Part shown: in pieces, positions 8,219 to 17,551 of the stretch | Numbering within the stretch: position 1 is the stretch's first letter | How the letters are laid out: each line of letters opens with the position of its first letter | Origin: Kluyvera intermedia | GTDB taxonomy: Bacteria; Pseudomonadota; Gammaproteobacteria; Enterobacterales; Enterobacteriaceae | DNA length: 64,000 nucleotides | Assembly: GCF_034424175.1 (NCBI RefSeq) | Contig: NZ_CP139986.1 | Coordinates: 868,001-932,000 of the forward strand | Direction: 5' to 3' | Position numbers and translations under genes: made by a program | The notes under the pieces: generated by a model | Told to the model about the DNA's origin: nothing | Database searches by the model: none | What the model saw: only the letters and a program-made list of their open reading frames with translations

Positions 8219-9112
8219 TTAATCCTGACGCAGAACCTTGTGCCCGTAGGCCAGCAGCGCATCGGTGACTTTACGCATCATGCGGCTTTCTGGCGCAAAA
8301 CGATGCCAGTACAGCATGCGGCGCTGGAACAGACTTGGCGTAAGATCGATAAGTTCGCCACTGGCGAGTTCTTTTTCGATTTGCAGATGTGGGATCATGC
8401 AGCAGGTCGTGCCCTGACGCGCCAACTGCACAAATGCTTCTGACGAGTTAACAATATGACACGGCACGCTGCCTGGCGGTAAATCGAAGTTTTGCTGCAA
8501 GAATGCCTGATGCATATCATCGAGATGATCAAACGCGACGGCAGGGGCTTTGAGCAGCGCGGAGCGCGTTACACCGTTAGGGAAATAGCGTTCAGCGAAG
8601 GCTTTAGAGCCGACAAAAAGGTAATCGAGAGCACCGAGTTGATCGACCAGACAGCTAGGCAGAGCCTGTGGCTGGATACTCACCGCACCCACCACTTCAC
8701 CGCGGCGCAGTCGCTCCTGTGTACGGGTTTCATCTTCAACCTGCAGATTTAAGCGAATAGGTAAGTTACTCAGTACGTCAGATAACGCAGGCAGCAGCCA
8801 GGTTGCCAGACTGTCGGCGTTGACCGCCAGCGACAGCAGCAGGGGGGTTGAACCGGTTTGCTCATCACCTAACCACTCTTCTTCCAATAGCTCGACCTGA
8901 CGCAGCAACGCCAGCAACTTTTGCCCTTGCTCAGTTGGGCGTGGTGGTACGGTACGCACCAGCAACGGTTGCCCGAACATATTCTCCAGTTGCTTGATTC
9001 GCTGGGAAACGGCGGACTGAGTAATGCACAGTTTCTGCGCGGCACGTTCAAACCCACGTTCCCTGATAACGGCATCCAGCGCCTGTAGTGTTCTGTAGTC
9101 CGGACGTTTCAT
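8219..9112 (-). CDS. argP: LysR-type regulator ArgP (IciA)
   Basis: Transcription factor that senses lysine and arginine and activates argO and other genes. The 297 residues show an N-terminal winged helix (residues 3-62; AAQKLCITQSAVSQRIKQLE is the recognition region) and a C-terminal periplasmic-binding-protein-like effector domain. The ATG at 9112 gives the standard MKRPDYRTLQ start; a frame 36 bp longer exists but is not conserved. Its position opposite rpiA and close to argO is the normal enterobacterial one. Confidence 0.97.
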   Translation of the reverse strand: MKRPDYRTLQALDAVIRERGFERAAQKLCITQSAVSQRIKQLENMFGQPLLVRTVPPRPTEQGQKLLALLRQVELLEEEWLGDEQTGSTPLLLSLAVNADSLATWLLPALSDVLSNLPIRLNLQVEDETRTQERLRRGEVVGAVSIQPQALPSCLVDQLGALDYLFVGSKAFAERYFPNGVTRSALLKAPAVAFDHLDDMHQAFLQQNFDLPPGSVPCHIVNSSEAFVQLARQGTTCCMIPHLQIEKELASGELIDLTPSLFQRRMLYWHRFAPESRMMRKVTDALLAYGHKVLRQD

Positions 9113-9325
9113 TGCTCTGAGGTACTCCCCTTTAGGTGTTATCTGCACTATGACATAAATTTACTGTAGATACAGACGAAATTGGTTTGCACTTTACTGT
9201 GATATGAGTCACGTGCTGGCGTACATGTCTATCATGCCTGGCTTGAGGGGCGGCTGTGGCTCGAATTGTGCTGGGGTTATGTTCTATAATGCGCGGCAGA
9301 TGATGACACCATAGGCGAAACGATC

Positions 9326-9985
9326 ATGACGCAGGATGAACTGAAAAAAGCAGTAGGTTGGGCGGCACTTCAATACGTACAACCGGGAACGATTGTTGGT
9401 GTAGGTACGGGGTCTACCGCAGCGCACTTTATTGATGCGTTAGGTACGATGAAAGGACAAATCGAAGGGGCGGTTTCAAGCTCTGACGCCTCTACCGAAA
9501 AGCTGAAAAGTCTCGGTATCACCGTTTTCGATCTGAATGAAGTTGATCGTTTAGGTATCTACGTCGATGGTGCAGATGAGATTAACGGCCACATGCAGAT
9601 GATCAAAGGCGGTGGTGCGGCGCTGACGCGCGAAAAAATTATCGCTTCCGTGGCGGACAAATTTATCTGCATCGCCGATGCTTCCAAGCAGGTGGACATC
9701 CTCGGTAATTTCCCGCTGCCGGTTGAAGTGATCCCAATGGCGCGTAGCGCCGTGGCGCGTGAACTGGTGAAACTGGGCGGTCGCCCGGAGTATCGTCAGG
9801 GAGTGCTGACTGACAATGGCAACGTTATCCTGGACGTTCATGGCCTGGAAATTCTTGACGCCATCGCGCTGGAAAATGCCATTAACGGTATTCCTGGCGT
9901 GGTGACGGTAGGTCTGTTTGCCAATCGCGGTGCTGATGTTGCCCTGATCGGTACCGCCGATGGTGTGAAAACCATTGTGAAATGA
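9326..9985 (+). CDS. rpiA: Ribose-5-phosphate isomerase A
   Basis: Interconverts ribose 5-phosphate and ribulose 5-phosphate in the pentose phosphate pathway. The 219 residues match E. coli RpiA. GVGTGSTA near residue 26 binds phosphate, YVDGADEI near residue 78 holds the catalytic Asp pair, and KGGGAALTREKI carries the active-site Lys and Glu. Single gene with its own terminator. Confidence 0.98.
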   Translation: MTQDELKKAVGWAALQYVQPGTIVGVGTGSTAAHFIDALGTMKGQIEGAVSSSDASTEKLKSLGITVFDLNEVDRLGIYVDGADEINGHMQMIKGGGAALTREKIIASVADKFICIADASKQVDILGNFPLPVEVIPMARSAVARELVKLGGRPEYRQGVLTDNGNVILDVHGLEILDAIALENAINGIPGVVTVGLFANRGADVALIGTADGVKTIVK

Positions 9986-9992
9986 TCTGACA

Positions 9993-10027
9993 CAGGGGGG
10001 AATGACCATTTCCCCCTATTTTTTTTA
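9993..10027 (+). terminator. rpiA terminator
   Basis: AGGGGGGAA and TTTCCCCCT pair around a short loop, followed by an eight-T run. Confidence 0.9.
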
Positions 10028-10041
10028 TTCAGGGCAAATTT

Positions 10042-10057
10042 GGTGACTTGTGTCACA
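10042..10057. promoter_or_regulatory. Candidate CRP site upstream of serA
   Basis: GGTGA, six bases, TCACA: nine of ten consensus bases. It lies about 200 bp before serA. In E. coli serA is known to be controlled by CRP and Lrp, which agrees with this place. Confidence 0.55.
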
Positions 10058-10253
10058 TTTGTTACCCCCCGTCTAATTAACATCCCACACATAGTCTGCT
10101 GATTAGCATTTTATGCTGGCATTTGCCTGTTCATGACGCTTCTTCATGACCCCGACGCAAACGTTCATATTGCCGCATTATTTATTTTTGATATGTTGCT
10201 TAGATGAACTTTCGTTCAGCACAACACGAATAATACTAAGACAGGACGGGGAA

Positions 10254-11486
10254 ATGGCTAAGGTATCACTAGAAAAAGACAAAATTAAGTTTCTGCTGGT
10301 TGAAGGCGTGCACCAGAAGGCGCTGGATAGCCTTCGCGCAGCAGGTTATACCAACATTGAATTTCACAAAGGTGCGCTGGATAGCGAGCAACTGAAGGAG
10401 TCGATTCGTGATGCTCATTTCATCGGCCTGCGATCTCGCACGCAGTTGACGGAAGAAATCCTGTCCGTGGCTGACAAGCTGGTAGCGGTTGGGTGCTTTT
10501 GTATCGGCACCAACCAGGTTGACCTGAAAGCGGCGGCTAAACGCGGCGTTCCGGTCTTTAACGCCCCGTTCTCTAACACGCGTTCCGTGGCTGAACTGGT
10601 GATTGGTGAGCTGCTACTACTGCTGCGCGGTATTCCTGAGGCTAATGCCAAAGCGCACCGTGGTGTGTGGAATAAACTGGCTGCAGGCTCTTTTGAAGCG
10701 CGTGGCAAAAAATTGGGTATCATTGGCTACGGTCATATCGGCACTCAGCTGGGTATCCTGGCAGAATCACTGGGCATGCACGTTTTCTTCTACGATATCG
10801 AAAACAAACTGCCGCTGGGGAATGCCACTCAGGTGCAGCATCTCTCCGATTTGCTGAATATGAGCGACGTGGTTAGCCTGCATGTGCCGGAAAACGCCTC
10901 CACTAAAAACATGATGGGTGCGGAAGAACTGGCACTGATGAAGCCGGGCGCGCTGCTGATTAACGCCTCGCGCGGCACGGTTGTTGATATCCCCGCGTTG
11001 TGCGCGGTGCTGGCAAGTAAGCACCTGGCAGGGGCTGCGGTAGACGTCTTCCCAACTGAACCCGCAACCAACAGCGAACCGTTTACCTCACCGCTGTGTG
11101 AATTCGATAACGTCATCCTGACGCCGCACATTGGCGGTTCTACTCAGGAAGCGCAGGAGAATATCGGTCTGGAAGTGGCCGGTAAGCTGGCGAAGTACTC
11201 TGACAATGGCTCAACGCTGTCTGCGGTGAACTTCCCTGAAGTGTCGTTGCCATTGCACGGCGGTCGTCGTCTGTTGCACATCCACGAAAACCGTCCAGGC
11301 GTAATGACCGCACTGAACCAGATTTTTGCCGAGCAGGGCGTCAACATTGCCGCACAGTATCTGCAAACCACGCCTGATATGGGATATGTGGTTATTGATA
11401 TTGAAGCGGAAGAAGACGTGGCTGAGAAAGCACTGCTGAGTATGAAAGCCATCCCAGGCACCGTTCGCGCGCGTCTGCTGTACTAA
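10254..11486 (+). CDS. serA: D-3-phosphoglycerate dehydrogenase
   Basis: First, committed step of serine synthesis: NAD+-dependent oxidation of 3-phosphoglycerate. The 410 residues include an N-terminal substrate domain, the Rossmann domain (LGIIGYGHIGTQLG near residue 155), the catalytic LTPHIGGST region near residue 290, and a C-terminal ACT domain (NRPGVMTALNQIFAEQGVNI) that binds serine for feedback inhibition. The ATG at 10254 follows GACGGGGAA and gives the known N-terminus MAKVSLEKDK. Earlier in-frame starts would add unrelated residues. Confidence 0.98.
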   Translation: MAKVSLEKDKIKFLLVEGVHQKALDSLRAAGYTNIEFHKGALDSEQLKESIRDAHFIGLRSRTQLTEEILSVADKLVAVGCFCIGTNQVDLKAAAKRGVPVFNAPFSNTRSVAELVIGELLLLLRGIPEANAKAHRGVWNKLAAGSFEARGKKLGIIGYGHIGTQLGILAESLGMHVFFYDIENKLPLGNATQVQHLSDLLNMSDVVSLHVPENASTKNMMGAEELALMKPGALLINASRGTVVDIPALCAVLASKHLAGAAVDVFPTEPATNSEPFTSPLCEFDNVILTPHIGGSTQEAQENIGLEVAGKLAKYSDNGSTLSAVNFPEVSLPLHGGRRLLHIHENRPGVMTALNQIFAEQGVNIAAQYLQTTPDMGYVVIDIEAEEDVAEKALLSMKAIPGTVRARLLY

Positions 11487-11497
11487 TTTGTTCTCTC

Positions 11498-11522
11498 ACG
11501 GGCAGGCCGTTGGTCTGCCCGT
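11498..11522 (+). terminator. Probable serA terminator hairpin
   Basis: ACGGGCAG and CTGCCCGT form an eight-pair stem right after serA. The following tract (ACTCCTTTCTCC) is pyrimidine-rich rather than a pure T-run, so termination may be partial. Confidence 0.6.
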
Positions 11523-11672
11523 ACTCCTTTCTCCTCGCTGAATCCTCCTCTCCTATGCAACACATACATCATGTTTACGAGCCTCACCGCAAACGGTGAT
11601 TAAAGGCTTGGGCACGCATTGTGTCGCGATAAAAGACACTTACGATAGGGGTTCAGCATGAGGCTGAAACGG

Positions 11673-11817
11673 AAAAGCCCCTACCGAAGCAGGGGCTCAA
11701 AAAGGAAAGGGACAATGATGAGACTCGTCATCATACTGCTGATTCTGTTGATTATCGCTTCGCCAGCATATTAACAGTAAGCACGCAGGAGGGAGGTTCG
11801 CCTCCCTCACCCTTTAC
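11673..11817 (-). ncRNA. sibC: Sib antisense RNA (SibC-like antitoxin)
   Basis: In E. coli, sibC lies between serA and fau, antisense to the tiny toxin gene ibsC. Here the minus strand between the same two genes carries a stretch fully complementary to an Ibs-type reading frame (11715-11774). It begins near GGTAAAGGGTGAGGGAGG and ends in a stable stem of GCCCC and GGGGC followed by TTTT (stem at 11676-11697), the Sib-type terminator. The ends are estimated to a few bases. The RNA would block translation of the toxin mRNA by base pairing. Confidence 0.85.
11715..11774 (+). CDS. ibsC: Ibs-type toxic membrane peptide
   Basis: A 19-residue hydrophobic peptide, MMRLVIILLILLIIASPAY, nearly the same as E. 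coli IbsC (MMRLVIILIVLLLISFSAY). Ibs peptides insert in the inner membrane and collapse the membrane potential when the antisense Sib RNA is absent. A GGAAAGGGAC ribosome site lies before the ATG. The frame is complete, so the type I toxin-antitoxin pair looks functional. Confidence 0.88.
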   Translation: MMRLVIILLILLIIASPAY

Positions 11818-11847
11818 CGAGGAATTTAGGTCAAAAAAACGGCGCTG

Positions 11848-12462
11848 TCAATCGGTAGAATTTGTCGACCACTGCCAGATTTTTGAGGGGGTCACGACGG
11901 CGGGAAGAGGGATATCCCACTCTTCCACCGGCAGCATTGTAACCTGCTGACAGTCATGGGCGTAGCCGACAGGTTGAATACCAAGTTGCTGCCAGTTTTG
12001 TAGCGTGCGGTCATAGAAACCACCGCCCATACCAAGCCGTTGCCCTTGTTCGTCAAAGGCAACCAGTGGGGTAATCAACACATCCAACTGGTTGAGCGGT
12101 AGCACGTCACGCACGTCGAGTTTCGGCTCGCTGATTTTAAGTCGATTGATAACCAGATGGCTGCGCGGATGGTAGTGTAAAAACAGCAGCTTACCGGGGC
12201 TGAAGGGATGCAATACCGGCAAATAAACACACTTGCCCGCCTGCCAAAGTTGTTCAATTAAGGGCTGGGTATCGAGTTCACCATCGAAGGATAAAAACAA
12301 TGCGACGGTTTTCGCTGTTAGCATGGGAGGCCAGGCTATCATGCGGTCCGCGGCTTGTTGGCCGAAAAGGTGTTGTTGCTCAGACGTGAGCGCACGACGT
12401 CGTTGCCGGATTATCTGGCGAATGTCTTGCCGGGAAAAAGTGTGTTCAGGAAACTGTGTCAT
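11848..12462 (-). CDS. fau: 5-formyltetrahydrofolate cyclo-ligase
   Basis: ATP-dependent conversion of 5-formyl-THF to 5,10-methenyl-THF (formerly ygfA). The 204-residue protein has the basic N-terminal helix IRQRRRALT, the VAVFLSF-type strand, and the family signature GMGGGFYDRTL near residue 143. Lies downstream of ssrS, as in E. coli, where the 6S RNA transcript can run into this gene. E. coli Fau has been linked to persister formation. Confidence 0.96.
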   Translation of the reverse strand: MTQFPEHTFSRQDIRQIIRQRRRALTSEQQHLFGQQAADRMIAWPPMLTAKTVALFLSFDGELDTQPLIEQLWQAGKCVYLPVLHPFSPGKLLFLHYHPRSHLVINRLKISEPKLDVRDVLPLNQLDVLITPLVAFDEQGQRLGMGGGFYDRTLQNWQQLGIQPVGYAHDCQQVTMLPVEEWDIPLPAVVTPSKIWQWSTNSTD

Positions 12463-12481
12463 AAGACCGGTAGGTAGAAGG

Positions 12482-12665
12482 GGAATCTCCGAGATGCCGC
12501 CGCAGGCTGTAACCCTTGAACCCTTGGTTCAAGGTGAATGCGTCGTCACAGTTTTAAGGCTTCTCGGACGAACCGAGCATGCTCACCAACCGTGGAGCGC
12601 CACATTCTGTTGGTATGAAATATCGGCTCAGGGGACTGGCCCGCTTGCGAACATCTCAGAGAAAT
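12482..12665 (-). ncRNA. ssrS: 6S RNA
   Basis: The minus strand reads ATTTCTCTGAGATG at its 5' end and ends in CGGAGATTCC, with near identity to E. coli 6S RNA over 184 nt, the canonical length. 6S RNA mimics an open promoter and sequesters the sigma-70 RNA polymerase holoenzyme in stationary phase. Its place between zapA and fau is the conserved one. Confidence 0.97.
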
Positions 12666-12706
12666 TTTGTCTTCACAGTCACTCTACCATAGTAGACTGC
12701 AAAGTG

Positions 12707-13036
12707 TTATTCAAACTTTGGCACTGACTTTTCGGATGTGCGACCCTGATCAAGTAACGCTTGTTCAATGGTCTGCTGCAACATCCGAATACGCTGTTCC
12801 ATGCTTGATGCATAGTCACGCGTCTTCGCCTTTTCCTGAGTTAACTCATAGCTGATGTTCAACGCGGCGATGAAGACCAGCTGCTCAGTATTTGTGACTT
12901 TAGTGCGTTCTTTTAGATCTTGCAACCGCTGATTCAGATCGTCCGCAGCCTGATTCAAGGCATCCCTTTGTTCAGGCGGGCAATTCACTCGCAGTGAACG
13001 GCCAAAAATATGGATATCGACGGGTTCTGCAGACAT
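12707..13036 (-). CDS. zapA: Cell division protein ZapA
   Basis: Cross-links and bundles FtsZ filaments at the division ring. The 109 residues hold an N-terminal globular part (VDIHIFGRSLRVNCP) and a long C-terminal coiled coil (about residues 70-100). The ATG at 13036, preceded by AGGTGG, gives the E. coli length; an upstream in-frame start would add 38 residues absent from the family. Transcribed towards ssrS and fau. Confidence 0.96.
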   Translation of the reverse strand: MSAEPVDIHIFGRSLRVNCPPEQRDALNQAADDLNQRLQDLKERTKVTNTEQLVFIAALNISYELTQEKAKTRDYASSMEQRIRMLQQTIEQALLDQGRTSEKSVPKFE

Positions 13037-13194
13037 GCCACCTTCCTGCTGATTGACTGCGCGACCTTCACTCTCAGGGCGTGAAGGGGCGACACTATAG
13101 CTACCCTGGTACGAACATACAAGCCCTTTTCTGGTATCCCCAGGGTCCAAAGTGGTAGCATATCATGAAATCCCTCCAACGATGACGAATGCGC

Positions 13195-13773
13195 ATGTCT
13201 ATAAAGAACGAAATGCCGGGTTATACCCTGGTAAACCAGCAATTGAACCAACAAGGTGTGGGTCTCACGCCTGCTGAAATGCACGGTCTGCTGAGCGGAC
13301 TGCTGTGCGGCGGCAACAAAGACAGTTCCTGGCAGCCGCTGGTTCACGACCTGACTAACGAAGGTCTGGCCTTTGGTCAAGAACTGGCTCAGTCGCTACG
13401 TGCCATGCATGCGGCGACCAGTGATGCGCTCGAAGATGACGGCTTCCTTTTTCAGCTTTATCTGCCTGAAGGCGATGAAGTGAGCGTATTTGAGCGCGCT
13501 GACGCACTCTCCGGCTGGGTAAACCACTTCCTGTTGGGTCTGGGCATGGTGCAGCCGAAGCTGGATAAAGTGAAAGATGAAACCGGCGAAGCCATTGACG
13601 ATCTTCGTAATATTGCGCAACTTGGCTATGACGAAGATGAAGATCAGGAAGAGCTGGAGATGTCGCTGGAAGAGATTATTGAATACGTTCGCGTTGCAGC
13701 GCTGCTGTGCCACGATACCTTCACGCATCCGCAGCCGACAGCACCTGAAGTTCAAAAACCAACATTACACTAA
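13195..13773 (+). CDS. ygfB: YgfB (UPF0149) protein
   Basis: A 192-residue soluble helical protein of the UPF0149 family with the conserved GLTPAEMHGLLSGLLCGG near residue 23, LGLG in the middle, and an acidic run (YDEDEDQEELE) followed by the C-terminal helix. In Pseudomonas a relative modulates resistance genes; in enterobacteria the role is unclear. Divergent from zapA. The ATG at 13195 matches the conserved MSI(K/Q)NEMPGY start. First gene of the ygfB-pepP-ubiH-ubiI run. Confidence 0.94.
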   Translation: MSIKNEMPGYTLVNQQLNQQGVGLTPAEMHGLLSGLLCGGNKDSSWQPLVHDLTNEGLAFGQELAQSLRAMHAATSDALEDDGFLFQLYLPEGDEVSVFERADALSGWVNHFLLGLGMVQPKLDKVKDETGEAIDDLRNIAQLGYDEDEDQEELEMSLEEIIEYVRVAALLCHDTFTHPQPTAPEVQKPTLH

Positions 13774-13838
13774 GCCTGGATGCTCTGTTGATTGCGTATT
13801 CACGCTAACGGAGCGCTAAGGGATTGAAAGGAGATGTC

Positions 13839-15155
13839 ATGACACAGCAAGCGTTTCTCCGCCGTCGCCAGGAACTGCTGGCACAGATGAAGCCAGGTAG
13901 CGCGGCGCTTATTTTTGCCGCGCCAGAAGTTACGCGCAGCGCGGATTCCGAGTATCCCTATCGCCAGAACAGCGATTTCTGGTACTTCACGGGCTTTAAT
14001 GAGCCGGAAGCCTTGCTGGTGTTGATTAAAAGCAATGACACCCACAACCATAGCGTTCTCTTTAACCGTGTTCGCGATCTGACCGCTGAAATCTGGTTCG
14101 GCCGTCGTCTGGGCCAGGATGCTGCGCCAGAAAAACTGGGCGTTGATCGTGCGTTGGCATTTAGCGAAATCAATCAACAGCTGTACCAACTGCTGAACGG
14201 CCTGGACGTCATTTATCATGCGCAGGGTGAATACGCGTGGGCCGATGAAATTGTTTTCACCGCGCTGGATAAATTGCGTAAAGGTTCGCGTCAGAACCTG
14301 ACCGCGCCAGATTCGATAATCGATTGGCGTCCGATGGTGCATGAAATGCGCCTGTTCAAAGACAGCGGAGAGATTGAAATTCTGCGCCGAGCGGGTGAAA
14401 TTAGCGCGCTGGCTCATACCCGCGCGATGGAAAAATGCCGCCCAGGTATGTTCGAATATCAGCTGGAAGGAGAGATTCTGCATGAATTTACCCGCCACGG
14501 CGCCCGCTATCCGTCCTACAACACCATTGTGGGCGGCGGCGAAAACGGCTGCATTCTGCACTACACCGAAAACGAATCTGAACTGCGTGATGGCGATCTG
14601 GTACTGATCGACGCGGGCTGTGAATATCAAGGTTACGCCGGTGATATCACCCGTACCTTCCCGGTTAACGGCAAATTTACCCCAGCTCAGCGCGCTATCT
14701 ATGACATCGTGCTCGCGTCGTTGCACAAATCACTGGAGCTGTATCGTCCCGGCACCTCGATTCAGGATGTGACCACGGAAGTCGTGCGTATCATGATTAC
14801 CGGTCTGCACGGCTTGGGGATTCTCAAGGGGGATATTGATCAGTTGATTGCTGACAATGCCCACCGTCCATTCTTTATGCATGGCCTAAGCCACTGGCTG
14901 GGGCTGGATGTCCATGACGTTGGCACCTACGGTGTGGAACGCTCTCGCGTACTCGAACCTGGCATGGTACTGACCGTTGAACCTGGCTTGTATATCGCGC
15001 CGGATGCGGATGTTCCGGCAGAATATCGCGGCATCGGCATTCGTATTGAAGACGATATCCTGATTACCGAAGACGGCAATGAAAACCTCACTGCCAGCGT
15101 TGTCAAAAATGCCGACGATATTGAAGCCTTGATGGCAGCGGCACGTCAGCTATGA
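13839..15155 (+). CDS. pepP: Xaa-Pro aminopeptidase
   Basis: Metallopeptidase that removes N-terminal residues preceding proline (aminopeptidase P, family M24B). The 438 residues include the N-terminal creatinase-like domain (PYRQNSDFWYFTGF) and the pita-bread catalytic domain with metal ligands in DAGCEYQGYAGDITR, HGLSHWLGLDVHD, LTVEPG and GIGIRIED. The start follows AAGGAGATGTC; it is three residues shorter than K-12 PepP. The stop overlaps the ubiH start by four bases, so translation is coupled. Confidence 0.97.
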   Translation: MTQQAFLRRRQELLAQMKPGSAALIFAAPEVTRSADSEYPYRQNSDFWYFTGFNEPEALLVLIKSNDTHNHSVLFNRVRDLTAEIWFGRRLGQDAAPEKLGVDRALAFSEINQQLYQLLNGLDVIYHAQGEYAWADEIVFTALDKLRKGSRQNLTAPDSIIDWRPMVHEMRLFKDSGEIEILRRAGEISALAHTRAMEKCRPGMFEYQLEGEILHEFTRHGARYPSYNTIVGGGENGCILHYTENESELRDGDLVLIDAGCEYQGYAGDITRTFPVNGKFTPAQRAIYDIVLASLHKSLELYRPGTSIQDVTTEVVRIMITGLHGLGILKGDIDQLIADNAHRPFFMHGLSHWLGLDVHDVGTYGVERSRVLEPGMVLTVEPGLYIAPDADVPAEYRGIGIRIEDDILITEDGNENLTASVVKNADDIEALMAAARQL

Positions 15156-16330
15156 GCCTGATTATTGTCGGCGGTGGGATGACCGGCGCGACGCTTGCGC
15201 TAGCAGTGTCGCAGCTGACGGCGGGGCGTCTGCCGGTGCATGTGATTGAGGCGGCGGATATTGATGCCGCCCAGCACCCGGGCTTTGATGCGCGGGCGAT
15301 TGCGCTGGCTGCGGGCACCTGTCAGCAACTGGCAAAAATTGACCTTTGGCAAGCCATTGCTGACTGCGCAACCGCCATCACCACTGTTCATGTAAGCGAT
15401 CGCGGACACGCCGGCTTTGTCACCCTGGATGCAGCCGACTACCGTCTGGCCGCATTAGGCAATGTGGTGGAGTTGCATGATGTCGGTCAACGGCTGTTCG
15501 GTCTGCTGCGTAAGGCGCGCGGCGTCACGCTGCATTGTCCATCTCGGGTCACGCAGGTGGAGCGGCAAACCGACGGGGTGAGCGTCACGCTGGATGATGG
15601 TACGACGCTGCACGGTAAACTGCTGGTGGCTGCTGACGGTTCGCGCTCAACGCTGGGTGAGCAGTGTGGTATTCACTGGCAGCAAGAGCCGTATAATCAG
15701 GTGGCGGTGATTGCTAACGTCATCACCGCGATGCCTCATCAGGGACGTGCGTTTGAGCGCTTCACCGAATACGGGCCACTGGCGATGTTGCCGATGTCGC
15801 ATAATCGCTGCTCGTTGGTGTGGTGCCATCCGCTGGAGCGTCATGACGAAGTATTAAGCTGGTCAGATGCCCGTTTTTGCCACGAACTCCAGCAGGCGTT
15901 TGGCTGGCGATTAGGTCGTATCACCCAGGCCGGTGCCCGCAATGCCTATCCGTTGTCGTTGACGACCGCTACGCGTACCGTGTCACACCGGCTGGCGCTG
16001 GTGGGCAACGCAGCGCAGACGCTGCATCCGATCGCCGGGCAAGGATTCAACTTAGGTCTGCGCGACGTCATGACGCTCGCAGAAATGCTGGCGCAGGCGC
16101 ATGCCGACAATCACGATATCGGCGACTACCCGCTGTTATGCCACTATCAACGCCAGCGGGCAGAGGATAAATCCGCCACGATTGGCGTTACGGATGGCCT
16201 GGTGCATCTATTTGCTAACCGCTGGGCGCCGCTGGTTGCCGGACGTAATGCGGGGCTGATGGCAATGGAATTATTTACCCCTGCACGCGATGTGCTGGCC
16301 CAGCGGACGCTGGGCTGGGTCGCTCGTTAA
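15152..16330 (+). CDS. ubiH: 2-octaprenyl-6-methoxyphenol hydroxylase UbiH
   Basis: FAD-dependent aromatic hydroxylase of ubiquinone synthesis. The 392 residues show the dinucleotide-binding start IIVGGGMTGATLALA, the middle AADGSRSTLG motif and the C-terminal GNAAQTLHPIAGQGFNLGLRD motif (where most paralogues have GD) typical of UbiH. Overlaps pepP by ATGA and lies 18 bp before ubiI. Confidence 0.97.
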   Translation: MSLIIVGGGMTGATLALAVSQLTAGRLPVHVIEAADIDAAQHPGFDARAIALAAGTCQQLAKIDLWQAIADCATAITTVHVSDRGHAGFVTLDAADYRLAALGNVVELHDVGQRLFGLLRKARGVTLHCPSRVTQVERQTDGVSVTLDDGTTLHGKLLVAADGSRSTLGEQCGIHWQQEPYNQVAVIANVITAMPHQGRAFERFTEYGPLAMLPMSHNRCSLVWCHPLERHDEVLSWSDARFCHELQQAFGWRLGRITQAGARNAYPLSLTTATRTVSHRLALVGNAAQTLHPIAGQGFNLGLRDVMTLAEMLAQAHADNHDIGDYPLLCHYQRQRAEDKSATIGVTDGLVHLFANRWAPLVAGRNAGLMAMELFTPARDVLAQRTLGWVAR

Positions 16331-16348
16331 GAGCTTTAAGGAGTTAAT

Positions 16349-17551
16349 GTGCAAAGTGTTGATGTTGCCATCGTAGGCGGTGGAATGGTCGGGCTGGCGG
16401 TAGCCTGCGGTTTACAGGGCAGCGGTTTACGGGTTGCGGTACTGGAACAATCGCAGCCGCAGCAACTTGCCGCCGATGCGTCGCCTGCGCTGCGAGTATC
16501 CGCCATTAATGCGGGTAGCGAAAAGCTGCTGTCAAAGCTGGATGTCTGGTCGGCAATTATCGCTCAGCGTGCCAGCTGTTACCACGGCATGGAAGTGTGG
16601 GATAAAGACAGCTTTGGTCGCATCGCGTTTGACGATCGCAGTATGGGTTACAGCCATCTTGGTCATATCGTCGAGAATGCGGTTATTCATCAGGCGCTAT
16701 GGCAAAAGGCCGAGCGTTGCGCCGACGTTACATTAATGGCACCGGCAGAATTACAGCAGGTCGTGTGGGGAGAGAACGAAGCCTTTCTGACCCTGAAGGA
16801 TGGCAACATGCTAACGGCTCGGCTGGTGGTCGGCGCCGACGGTGCGAACTCCTGGCTGCGTAACAAAGCCGATATTCCGTTGACCTTCTGGGATTACCGC
16901 CATCATGCGCTGGTTGCAACCGTGCGCACAGATGAGCCGCATGAAGCCGTTGCGCGCCAGTGTTTCCACGGCGAAGGTATTTTGGCCTTCCTGCCGCTGT
17001 CCGATCCTCATTTATGCTCTATTGTCTGGTCGCTGTCTCCACAGGAAGCCGAGCGGATGCAACAGGCCGATGAGGTCGAGTTTAATCAAGCGCTGAATAT
17101 TGCCTTTGATAACCGCCTGGGGCTTTGCAAGGTGGAGAGTGAGCGGCAGATCTACCCGCTCACCGGGCGCTATGCTCGCCAGTTTGCTGCGCATCGTCTG
17201 GCGCTAGTGGGCGACGCGGCGCACACCATCCACCCGCTTGCCGGGCAGGGCGTGAATCTGGGCTTTATGGATGCTGCGGAACTGATCAATGAGTTAAAGC
17301 GCCTGCATGCGCAGGGCAAAGACATTGGTCAACATTTCTATCTTCGTCGTTATGAGCGTAGCCGCAAGCACAGCGCGGCGGTCATGCTGGCCGGAATGCA
17401 GGGCTTCCGCGAGCTGTTCGCGGGTGAAAACCCGGCGAAGAAGCTGTTCCGTGATATTGGCCTGAAACTGGCCGATACGTTACCTGGCGTGAAACCTCAG
17501 TTGATCCGTCAGGCGATGGGCCTGAATGACCTGCCTGAGTGGCTTCGTTAA
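16349..17551 (+). CDS. ubiI: 2-octaprenylphenol hydroxylase UbiI (VisC)
   Basis: FAD monooxygenase for the C5 hydroxylation of the quinone ring under oxygen. The 400 residues carry VAIVGGGMVGLAVACGL at the N-terminus, GADGANSWLR in the middle and GDAAHTIHPLAGQGVNLGFMD near residue 290. The GTG at 16349 is chosen: AAGGAG lies a suitable distance before it and it yields the K-12 N-terminus MQSVDVAIVG. A GC-rich stem (17567-17590) after the stop has no T-run, so it is a weak terminator at best. Confidence 0.97.
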   Translation: MQSVDVAIVGGGMVGLAVACGLQGSGLRVAVLEQSQPQQLAADASPALRVSAINAGSEKLLSKLDVWSAIIAQRASCYHGMEVWDKDSFGRIAFDDRSMGYSHLGHIVENAVIHQALWQKAERCADVTLMAPAELQQVVWGENEAFLTLKDGNMLTARLVVGADGANSWLRNKADIPLTFWDYRHHALVATVRTDEPHEAVARQCFHGEGILAFLPLSDPHLCSIVWSLSPQEAERMQQADEVEFNQALNIAFDNRLGLCKVESERQIYPLTGRYARQFAAHRLALVGDAAHTIHPLAGQGVNLGFMDAAELINELKRLHAQGKDIGQHFYLRRYERSRKHSAAVMLAGMQGFRELFAGENPAKKLFRDIGLKLADTLPGVKPQLIRQAMGLNDLPEWLR

